Assembly: GCA_031282905.1 (NCBI GenBank)
Contig: JAITCV010000007.1
Location: forward strand, 1 to 11,791
Direction of reading: 5' to 3'
Source: Azoarcus sp.
GTDB taxonomy: Bacteria > Pseudomonadota > Gammaproteobacteria > Burkholderiales > Rhodocyclaceae
DNA: 11,791 nucleotides
In this document: piece by piece, positions 6,577-11,791 of the stretch
Layout of the letters: each line of letters starts with the position of its first letter
How positions within the stretch are numbered: the stretch's first letter is position 1
Notes under the pieces: model-generated
Told to the model about the DNA's origin: nothing
Database searches by the model: none
The model's input: the letters and a program-made list of their open reading frames with translations, nothing else
Program-made: the position numbers and the translations under genes

Positions 6577-6592
6577 TGTCATTGCGAGGCGC
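6577..6592 (+). repeat. Dispersed repeat, copy 2 (TGTCATTGCGAGGCGC)
   Basis: Exact 16-base match to 1161-1176. Here the unit continues as GAAGCGACGTGGCAATCC, so that CATTGC and GGCAATC give a palindrome-like unit of about 35 bases. It resembles dispersed intergenic palindromes known from many proteobacteria. Confidence 0.65.
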
Positions 6593-6752
6593 GAAGCGAC
6601 GTGGCAATCCAGACGGCAGTTCAGCCGGGTTTCTTGAATGCGATTGCCCTGATCATGCAAAAGATATTTCCATTTGCCATCCTGTGATTCAGGCCGATTT
6701 ACCAATCCATTCATTGGTTACTCATTATCGGCTACTCAGGAAAAATCATGGA

Positions 6753-6781
6753 TTGATTTCTCGTCCTGGTCGGCATACGAT
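6753..6781 (+). promoter_or_regulatory. Candidate promoter of the ABC transport operon
   Basis: TTGATT (6753-6758) and TACGAT (6776-6781) are exactly 17 bases apart, each 4/6 to consensus. The predicted start near 6788 leaves a leader of only about 26 bases with no clear Shine-Dalgarno. Confidence 0.45.
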
Positions 6782-6813
6782 GCCGCGCATATCGTTCATC
6801 TTTATCAGCGCAT

Positions 6814-7515
6814 ATGCACCTGCTTGTTCTTGGCCACGTCAAGCGAACCTTCATGCTCGGTGAAACACGGATTTGCGCGTTGCGGGGCGTCGATCTCGAA
6901 GTCATGCCCGGCGAATTCCTCGCCATCTGGGGGCCGTCCGGGAGCGGCAAATCCACGCTGATGAACGTGCTCGGCCTGATCGATGCCGCCGATGAGGGCA
7001 AGGTGCTGTTCGATGGCGAGGACATGGCCTCGATCTCCGACGACGAACTCTCCGACCGGCGCAATCATAAGATCGGTTTCATTTTCCAGAGTTTCAATCT
7101 CATTCCCGTGCTCAGCGCGCACGAAAACATCATGTTGCCGCTGCAATTGCGCAATCTCCCGAAAAAGGAAACCGTCGAACGCGCCGATGAGTGGCTCCGC
7201 AAGGTCGGACTCGAAAAGCTGCGGGATTTTCGCCCGGATCAACTGAGCGGCGGCCAACGGCAGCGAGTGGCGATCGCGCGTGCCTTGGCCGGGCGTCCCA
7301 AGCTGGTGATCGCGGACGAACCCACGGCCAACCTCGATTCAGTCACGAGCCATGAAGTCATCGATCTGCTGGAGCGGCTCAACGAGGAAACCGGCGTCAC
7401 CTGCATCTTCACCACGCACGACCCGCGTTTGCTCGATCGCGTGCCCCGGCAATTGCGGCTGTGCGACGGGGTGATCACCCACGAACGATATGACGCGGCA
7501 ATGGCATCATCATGA
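6814..7515 (+). CDS. ABC transporter ATP-binding protein, LolD/MacB type
   Basis: Cytoplasmic ATPase that should power the FtsX-type permease encoded next. The product is 233 residues, the usual size of LolD-like proteins. All motifs are intact: Walker A GPSGSGKST (40-48), Q-loop Q92 in FIFQSFNLIPVLSAHENI, signature LSGGQ (144-148), Walker B VIADEP (165-170) followed by TANLD, and H-loop H202 in TTHD. The FQSFNLIP and ENIMLPL pattern places it in the LolD/MacB/YknY group of mechanotransmission ABC proteins. ATG 6814 is the first ATG in a frame open from 6757; no good ribosome-binding site is visible, so the start is less certain. Its stop overlaps the permease start (ATGA at 7512-7515), so the two are translationally coupled. 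The exact subfamily is not certain. Confidence 0.93.
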   Translation: MHLLVLGHVKRTFMLGETRICALRGVDLEVMPGEFLAIWGPSGSGKSTLMNVLGLIDAADEGKVLFDGEDMASISDDELSDRRNHKIGFIFQSFNLIPVLSAHENIMLPLQLRNLPKKETVERADEWLRKVGLEKLRDFRPDQLSGGQRQRVAIARALAGRPKLVIADEPTANLDSVTSHEVIDLLERLNEETGVTCIFTTHDPRLLDRVPRQLRLCDGVITHERYDAAMASS

Positions 7516-8816
7516 CGGGGCGCGGCTTTCTCGCCATGGCCTGGCGCAACCTGTGGCGCAACCGGCGGCGCAGCCTCGCAACGGTGGCCAGCATCGCTTG
7601 CGGGCTTGCCGCCGTGGCGGTGTTCGCTGGCTACAAGCTTGCCATCTATACCGGACTCGCCAACATCGCCATCCACAGCGATCTCGCCGGTCACCTGACG
7701 ATCAACAAGGCGGGCTGGCGCACCGAAGGCAAGCTGCATCCCGCGCGCTACCTGTTCGACGAGGCGGAAATCGCCCAGGTGCGCGTGACCGTCACCGCGG
7801 TCGCGCCGGGCGCGCGCGTCGTCGAACGCATGAACGTCATGGGGCTGGTCTCCAACGGTCACAACAGCACCATTTTCGTCGCCAACGGCGTCGGCCCGGC
7901 GGATATGCGTCTGTTGCGCGGGCCGTTCCAGGGCATCCCCGGCGTCTTGCGAGAGCACAGCCCCCATGGCGTCATCATGAGTTCCGGGCTGGCCGACATC
8001 CTGGGGCTGAAGGTGGGCGACAGCGCGTCCATCCTGGTCAACACCATCCACGGGCAAGCCAACATGGCGGATATCGATATTGATGCCGCCGTCGATACGG
8101 GCAACCTCGCCACCAACGACAAATGGATGACAATGCCGCTCGAACTGGCCCAGGAGCAACTGGACGCCATGGGAAAGGCGGAAGGGCTGACCGTGTTGCT
8201 GCCCGCCGCGGTCAACGCGCCGGCATTTGAAGGCCGCGCCTCCGAGGAGGCGATGTACACCACGCCCGCGCCGGACGACGAGACCACGAACGCCTTGCGC
8301 GACACGCTTTCGGCTGCCTTGGCGCGGACAGGCTTGCATACCGAGATGATCACCTGGCAGGAACAATCGCCGTTCTATCGTCAGGTGAAGAGCATGTTCG
8401 ACATGATGTTCGGGCTATTGCTCGGCGTGGTGCTGGCGATCGTGATCTTGTCCGTCGCCAATGCAATGGGCATGGCCGTGGTCGAACGCACGCGGGAGAT
8501 CGGCACGCTGCGCGCAATCGGCATGCGCCGCGCGGGCGTCGTGCGCCTGTTCGTCACCGAGGCGGCATTGCTGGTCGTCGTCGGCCTGCTCGTCGGCGTG
8601 GCACTCACCTTCCTCGTGCGCGCGGGCGTCAATGCGCTGGACGTGCGCTATATTCCACCGAGCCTATCGCGGGATGTCCAGCTCTACGTCGGCTTCGACC
8701 TGTTGCCCACGATCGCCGCCGCCCTGGCCCTGGCCGTGCTCGCAACCCTTGCCGCCACGGTGCCAGCGCGGCGCGCGGCCCACGCCCCGATCGTCTCTTC
8801 CCTTGGACATGTATGA
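7512..8816 (+). CDS. FtsX-like ABC transporter permease (LolCE/MacB fold)
   Basis: Inner-membrane permease partner of the preceding ATPase. The product is 434 residues with the FtsX/MacB layout: one N-terminal helix (about 21-43) after a basic start (WRNLWRNRRRS), a large periplasmic domain (about 44-295), then three helices at about 297-319, 348-369 and 397-417. The cytoplasmic segment ERTREIGTLRAIGMRR (325-340) is the typical coupling motif that contacts the ATPase. Such permeases (LolC/E, MacB) couple ATP hydrolysis to movement of lipoproteins, lipids or small molecules in the periplasm rather than forming a channel across the inner membrane. Only one permease gene is present, so it would act as a homodimer, unlike LolC-LolE. 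It overlaps its neighbours at both ends by ATGA. Confidence 0.92.
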   Translation: MTGRGFLAMAWRNLWRNRRRSLATVASIACGLAAVAVFAGYKLAIYTGLANIAIHSDLAGHLTINKAGWRTEGKLHPARYLFDEAEIAQVRVTVTAVAPGARVVERMNVMGLVSNGHNSTIFVANGVGPADMRLLRGPFQGIPGVLREHSPHGVIMSSGLADILGLKVGDSASILVNTIHGQANMADIDIDAAVDTGNLATNDKWMTMPLELAQEQLDAMGKAEGLTVLLPAAVNAPAFEGRASEEAMYTTPAPDDETTNALRDTLSAALARTGLHTEMITWQEQSPFYRQVKSMFDMMFGLLLGVVLAIVILSVANAMGMAVVERTREIGTLRAIGMRRAGVVRLFVTEAALLVVVGLLVGVALTFLVRAGVNALDVRYIPPSLSRDVQLYVGFDLLPTIAAALALAVLATLAATVPARRAAHAPIVSSLGHV

Positions 8817-9619
8817 ATAAGACATTGCATCGGGCCGTCCTCGCGGCTCTCGTTCATCTTTGCCCCGCACCGCTCGCGGCGCAGGAAACGCAAGCACAAG
8901 AGCATCTTTGCGGGACGCCATCCGTGGCGCAGGCGCGGGACGCCGAAGCCGCGGCCTGGGTGGCCGATGCCGACCAGGCGCGCGGCGGCGGCATCCCCGG
9001 ACTGGCATGGGACATCCATGCTGTCAGCACGGGCGCGGCGGGAGACGACCCCATCCCCGATTACCGCCTGCGAGTAAAGGCCGCCAGCGAGGCCAGCCTT
9101 GCCGAAATCCTGGAACCGGCCAACAGCAGGGGCAACAAGATGCTGCAGGTCGAGCGCAACATGTGGATGACCAAACCGAACCTGCGCAAACCCGTCGCCA
9201 TCTCACCCCGCATGCGGCTGACCGGTCAGGCCGCGATCGGCGACATTGCCGCGACCAATTACGCCCAGGACTACACCGCCGCCTTCCTGCGCGACGAACC
9301 CTGCGGCGAGGAGCAATGCCATGTGCTCGAACTATCCGCCCGCCACAAGCGCACGACATACGACCGGATCACCTATTGGGTTTCGGCAACGCGCAGCGTC
9401 GCCGTGAAGGCGGAGTTTCTCTCACCCTCATGCAAGCCGATCAAGACCGCGCGCTTCGAATACGACAACGTCGTCACTCTCGCCAACGGGAAGATCGCGT
9501 TCGTGAGCATGATGCACATCGCCGACGCGGCAAGCGACGCGCGCACCACCCTGCGCTACAGCAAGGTCGAGATACGCGAGATACCCGCCGCCGAATTCGA
9601 CGTGGCAAACCTGCAATGA
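8813..9619 (+). CDS. Periplasmic LolA-like lipoprotein/lipid-sorting protein (PF17131-like)
   Basis: Predicted periplasmic carrier with an open beta-sheet fold like LolA, holding an acyl chain or similar ligand. The product is 268 residues with a Sec signal peptide (about 1-23, cleavage near LAA-Q24); there is no lipobox. The core matches my memory of the 'outer membrane lipoprotein-sorting protein' family: NMWMTKPNLRKPVAISPRMR (117-134), then a GDIAATNYAQDYTAAF segment (143-158), a C-x4-C pair (C164, C169), CHVLELSARHKRTTYDRITYW, and a late TLRYSKVEIREIP. Mature cysteines are C33, C164, C169 and C207, so two disulphides are possible. It starts inside the permease stop (ATGA, 8813-8816) and ends overlapping the next gene. 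The substrate is not readable from the sequence. Confidence 0.8.
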   Translation: MNKTLHRAVLAALVHLCPAPLAAQETQAQEHLCGTPSVAQARDAEAAAWVADADQARGGGIPGLAWDIHAVSTGAAGDDPIPDYRLRVKAASEASLAEILEPANSRGNKMLQVERNMWMTKPNLRKPVAISPRMRLTGQAAIGDIAATNYAQDYTAAFLRDEPCGEEQCHVLELSARHKRTTYDRITYWVSATRSVAVKAEFLSPSCKPIKTARFEYDNVVTLANGKIAFVSMMHIADAASDARTTLRYSKVEIREIPAAEFDVANLQ

Positions 9620-10878
9620 AACATGGCGCGATCGCGGTGGCCGCGGCGATCACGACCCTCTTCGGCCAGCCTGGAAGCGCTCTGGCGAACGAGGATGCCG
9701 AAACGCGCCCCTTCTTCGACGCCTCGCTCGAAACCTGGATATACGGCGCTTATCAGGAAAACGTCTCCCACAGCCTGTTGAACCCCGGCAATCGGATCGT
9801 CGAGTTACCCCGATGGCGCGGCGTCGCCGAAGCGCGGCTCGACCTGCGCAAGGATTTCGGCGCATTCGACGTCCTGCTCGCGCCGCACCTGATCGAAGAA
9901 GCATCCACGGTCCGAAGCGACGGCGATCTCGTCACCGACGGACGGCTACGTCTCGCCCAAGGTTTCGTGCGGCGCAAATCCGGCACGAACACTTTCGTCC
10001 TCGGCCGCGAGCGGCTGACCTGGGGCCCCGCCAATTTCCGCTCGCCGAGCAACCCTTGGTACTTCGATTCTGGTCGCACCGATCCCCTGGCGCTGACGCA
10101 CGGCATTGATCTTGCGCGCGCCACCGTCGGTTTCGGCCAAGACAGAATGACAATAGGGTACGTTGCCGCGACCCGCGCAGTACCGGCGCCGAATCGCCAA
10201 TCGATCTTCCTCAAGTTCGACCGGCAGGGCAGTGATCATCTGGTGAACCTGGTGCTGATGAAACCCGTGGAAAAGGGCGACGCCGCGGACGACGCTTTTT
10301 TCGTCGGCGCGTTCGCCCAATATTCACTCAATGACGCATGGGTTATCTATGGCGAATTCGGCAACGCCCGGCAGCCGTATCGCCTGCGCCCCGCGCCAAA
10401 CGGCGCGACGCTCGATCTGCCAGCCAAACGCAAGAGCACCGGCCTGATCGGCGCCAGTTACACCCAGGAGAACGGCAGACTCGTTTTCCTCGAATACCTC
10501 CACGATCAAGGCGGGTTCTCCAACGCGGAGAGCCGCGCCTGGTTCGACACCGCCGGGCGCGCCGCCACGCTACCCGCGGACGCCCGCGCCCGCGCACTCG
10601 GGCAACTGCTCCAGTTCAGCCCCCGCCTGCTTGGCCGCGACTATCTCTGGCTCGCCTGGCAGAGCAACCCGCAGATGTCCGAGCGCATCTGGCGCGCCGA
10701 ACTCACCGTCAATGCCAACGACGGCAGCGCTGCGGCCATGCTCTACGGCGAACAATCGTTGAGCGCGAAAATTTCCGCCTTCGCGGTCATCAACCAGCAT
10801 TTCGGCTCTCGCCGCACCGAGTTCGGTTCCCTGACCGACATGCAAGTGCTGGTGGGGTTGAAGTGGTTTGCGTTTTGA
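9616..10878 (+). CDS. Outer-membrane beta-barrel protein, last gene of the ABC operon
   Basis: The product is 420 residues with a signal peptide (about 1-24, cleavage near ALA-N25). The rest alternates polar and hydrophobic residues with many aromatics, as in barrel strands (for example LARATVGFGQDRMTIGYVAA and WVIYGEFGNARQPYRL). It ends VGLKWFAF, a C-terminal aromatic beta-signal for BAM-dependent insertion. It is not clearly a member of a family I can name; it resembles DUF1302-type or alginate-export-like barrels only in general architecture. The frame is open far upstream, but ATG 9616 is the correct start: it overlaps the LolA-like stop (ATGA, 9616-9619) and gives a proper signal peptide. 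As the fourth coupled gene it likely completes the transport route at the outer membrane. Confidence 0.82.
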   Translation: MKHGAIAVAAAITTLFGQPGSALANEDAETRPFFDASLETWIYGAYQENVSHSLLNPGNRIVELPRWRGVAEARLDLRKDFGAFDVLLAPHLIEEASTVRSDGDLVTDGRLRLAQGFVRRKSGTNTFVLGRERLTWGPANFRSPSNPWYFDSGRTDPLALTHGIDLARATVGFGQDRMTIGYVAATRAVPAPNRQSIFLKFDRQGSDHLVNLVLMKPVEKGDAADDAFFVGAFAQYSLNDAWVIYGEFGNARQPYRLRPAPNGATLDLPAKRKSTGLIGASYTQENGRLVFLEYLHDQGGFSNAESRAWFDTAGRAATLPADARARALGQLLQFSPRLLGRDYLWLAWQSNPQMSERIWRAELTVNANDGSAAAMLYGEQSLSAKISAFAVINQHFGSRRTEFGSLTDMQVLVGLKWFAF

Positions 10879-10999
10879 AATCTGCCTGCAAAAGAAAAAC
10901 CTGCCCTGTTCAGCCGAGCTTTGCTGACGCGGGCAATTGGCCGCCGCAAACCAAGCTCTTCAGCGACTCGTCTTTCGACAAAAGTACTCTGGGGCGAAA

Positions 11000-11025
11000 T
11001 CGAGCGCACGGTGCAACTCGCTCGA
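11000..11025 (+). repeat. Inverted repeat downstream of the barrel gene
   Basis: TCGAGCG (11000-11006) and CGCTCGA (11019-11025) pair perfectly around 12 bases that include GCAC-G-GTGC. No T-run follows, so a terminator role is only possible. Confidence 0.5.
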
Positions 11026-11257
11026 CTACACCAATCTATTGCTTGTAACTGCACCCGTATGAAAAAAATCATGTTGCGCATTGCTGGATAACTTCGTAGA
11101 CTCGTTCCCCCGTTCGTCTCTCTTTCCTTTGGCATCAACCCAGCCCGCACGCGGTACGAAATCGTAAAAGTCCTTGACAAAATGGAATATGCGTCCGATG
11201 ACCCATGCCCGCTCATTTTGCGGCGGAAGAAAAGCATCCCGTTCCCGCAATGGATAT

Positions 11258-11279
11258 AGGTCGATGGACGGTTCGACCT
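11258..11279 (+). repeat. Perfect 7-bp inverted repeat
   Basis: AGGTCGA (11258-11264) and TCGACCT (11273-11279) flank TGGACGGT. It could be a hairpin or a protein-binding dyad; nothing else identifies it. Confidence 0.5.
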
Positions 11280-11304
11280 GTTGTCCGGATATTTCAGAAA
11301 AATC

Positions 11305-11336
11305 AAAAAAATGCTGCCGCGCCCCGAGGCGCGACA
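11305..11336 (-). terminator. Minus-strand intrinsic terminator-like hairpin
   Basis: TGCCGCGCC (11315-11323) and GGCGCGACA (11328-11336) pair over nine positions with one mismatch around a 4-nt loop. On the minus strand the stem is followed, after three bases (CAT within GCAT), by a run of T (11311-11305) and more T-rich sequence. It faces away from the plus-strand genes, and no minus-strand gene is seen to its right within the window. Confidence 0.55.
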
Positions 11337-11364
11337 CAACCTGTCCGCAGGGTTCGTTACGCTG

Positions 11365-11382
11365 TGTTCCTGAAGTGGAACA
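11365..11382 (+). promoter_or_regulatory. TGTTCC-N6-GGAACA dyad
   Basis: A perfect 6-bp dyad with a 6-bp centre, the spacing of many dimeric repressor operators. It lies about 75 bases upstream of the zinc-ribbon gene. The regulator is unknown. Confidence 0.35.
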
Positions 11383-11414
11383 TGCCCTTCAAGAATCGGT
11401 ACGTTGGTGACGAA

Positions 11415-11431
11415 AGGCGTCCCGGACGCCT
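11415..11431 (+). repeat. Near-contiguous 8-bp inverted repeat ahead of the zinc-ribbon gene
   Basis: AGGCGTCC and GGACGCCT are separated by one base. As RNA this gives a 6-bp stem with a CCCGG loop, 14 bases before the AGGAG of the next gene. It could be an operator or a translational control hairpin. Confidence 0.5.
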
Positions 11432-11456
11432 CACCGAAAACGCACAGGAGCACATC

Positions 11457-11735
11457 ATGAAAAACCGCATCCATGCAAAAGCCATCATCCCGGAGATCAA
11501 CCCCGGTGGTTGTGCGCATCCTGTGCCACCCGGCAAGAAAATCCATCGCAACATCTTCCGCTGCCCGGCCTGCGGCTGGTCGACGATGGTCGCCTATGTA
11601 ACGGAGCATGATAAATATGTGGAAATATTCGATCCGAAGCAGCCTTGCCCCAACTGCGGCCACACGAAACTGATCCACGAACCGGCCTCGACGCTCAAGG
11701 GTGCCCTGGCGCGGTTGAAATCTCTCTTTTCCTGA
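11457..11735 (+). CDS. Small zinc-ribbon protein of unknown function
   Basis: The product is 92 residues. Two CxxC knuckles, CPAC (36-39) in FRCPACGW and CPNC (64-67) in KQPCPNCGHT, are 24 residues apart and form a likely four-Cys zinc ribbon. A basic N-terminal part (IHAKAIIPEINPGG) precedes it, and the C-terminus (ASTLKGALARLKSLFS) is predicted amphipathic. There is no signal peptide or membrane segment, so it is probably cytoplasmic. The frame is open further upstream, but ATG 11457 has AGGAG six bases before it and starts the protein-like part; the upstream part looks non-coding. It is followed after 14 bases by another gene with a near-identical ribosome-binding segment. I do not recognise the family; a rubredoxin-like role is unlikely because the CxxCG knuckle context differs. 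Confidence 0.75.
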   Translation: MKNRIHAKAIIPEINPGGCAHPVPPGKKIHRNIFRCPACGWSTMVAYVTEHDKYVEIFDPKQPCPNCGHTKLIHEPASTLKGALARLKSLFS

Positions 11736-11749
11736 AGGAGCAGTACATC

Positions 11750-11791
11750 ATGGCAATCCTCCTCCTCACCGGCATCGTGCTCATTGCCCTG
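11750..11791 (+). CDS. Start of a hydrophobic (membrane or secreted) protein, cut by window edge
   Basis: ATG 11750 follows AAGGAG (11735-11740) by nine bases. The 14 visible residues, MAILLLTGIVLIAL, are almost all hydrophobic, suggesting a transmembrane helix or signal anchor. It lies 14 bases after the zinc-ribbon stop and is probably in the same operon. Too little is visible to assign a function. Confidence 0.6.
   Translation, partial: MAILLLTGIVLIAL

Larger units (their letters stand above)
6440..6813 (+). other. Non-coding spacer between ilvC and the ABC operon
   Basis: This 374-base gap holds no convincing gene. It contains an ATTGC tandem repeat (6466-6485), a dispersed repeat (6577-6592) and a candidate promoter (6753-6781). 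CGGGATC (6455-6461) can pair with GATCCCG (6498-6504) around a 36-nt loop, with five A at 6448-6452; on the minus strand this could be a weak terminator. ACCAAT/ATTGGT near 6700-6717 form a short dyad. Confidence 0.6.
10879..11456 (+). other. Non-coding, hairpin-rich region
   Basis: No recognisable gene is present in 578 bases; open frames on either strand lack family resemblance. The stretch is visibly less GC-rich than the flanking genes, with A-rich tracts at 11061 and 11297-11311. It holds five inverted repeats at 11000-11025, 11258-11279, 11315-11336, 11365-11382 and 11415-11431. TTGACA at 11174-11179 is a perfect -35 box, but no good -10 box lies at the right distance. Confidence 0.6.

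Noticed and set aside
5456..6607. Minus-strand open frame of 383 codons opposite ilvC
   Set aside because: Antisense shadow of ilvC; all ilvC catalytic residues are intact and the minus frame has no family resemblance.
2152..6720. Shared 12-base match AGTAACCAATGA (plus at 2152, minus near 6712)
   Set aside because: Matches of this length are expected by chance in a window this size on two strands.
7239..8366. Minus-strand open frame of 375 codons opposite the permease
   Set aside because: Low-complexity His/Gly/Arg/Asp composition and full overlap with a well-supported transport gene.
11174..11202. Perfect -35 box TTGACA at 11174
   Set aside because: No acceptable -10 box at 16-18 bases and no gene start nearby; not called as a promoter.
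11026..11337. Minus-strand open frame of 103 codons in the gap
   Set aside because: Its composition is protein-like in places, but it starts inside a terminator-like hairpin and I cannot tie it to any family. Left as non-coding.
10743..11678. Minus-strand open frame of 311 codons across the end of the barrel gene and the zinc-ribbon gene
   Set aside because: It is antisense to two better-supported genes and crosses a hairpin-rich non-coding region; no recognisable domain or ribosome-binding site.

Overview
The window looks like chromosomal DNA of a GC-rich Gram-negative proteobacterium, most likely a betaproteobacterium. This is inferred from the rplU-rpmA-obgE cluster, the ilvI-ilvH-ilvC operon, a periplasmic azurin and an outer-membrane beta-barrel protein. 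No rRNA, tRNA or CRISPR array was seen.

Layout: (1) 1-2011, minus strand: ribosomal proteins L21 and L27 with a strong sigma70-type promoter and an intrinsic terminator after rpmA, followed by obgE, which runs off the left edge with only its last residues missing. (2) 2054-3078, plus strand: an azurin gene with its own promoter and terminator, bracketed by two 40-bp direct repeats that match at 35 of 40 positions. The right-hand repeat is the outer end of a badly deleted insertion-sequence remnant whose 87-codon transposase scar is still an open frame. (3) 3111-6439, plus strand: ilvI-ilvH-ilvC, the acetohydroxyacid synthase subunits and ketol-acid reductoisomerase of branched-chain amino-acid synthesis. 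(4) 6440-6813: a non-coding spacer with a short tandem repeat, a dispersed palindromic repeat also found near obgE, and a candidate promoter. (5) 6814-10878, plus strand: four genes joined by ATGA stop/start overlaps. They encode a LolD/MacB-type ATPase, an FtsX-fold permease, a LolA-like periplasmic protein and an outer-membrane beta-barrel. (6) 10879-11456: a hairpin-rich non-coding stretch. (7) 11457-11791: a small zinc-ribbon protein and the first 14 codons of a hydrophobic protein.

The most interesting part is the four-gene block in region 5. Its products cover inner-membrane ATPase, inner-membrane permease, periplasmic carrier and outer-membrane barrel, in that order, and their overlapping reading frames imply strict co-expression. 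The inference is a complete trans-envelope route for a lipid or other hydrophobic substrate, a Lol/MacB-like variant with a single permease and a dedicated barrel. The substrate cannot be read from the sequence.

The rest is housekeeping: ribosome assembly (L21, L27, Obg), electron transfer (azurin) and valine/isoleucine synthesis. The insertion-sequence remnant lies directly upstream of the ilv promoter and may have reshaped the azurin-ilv neighbourhood.
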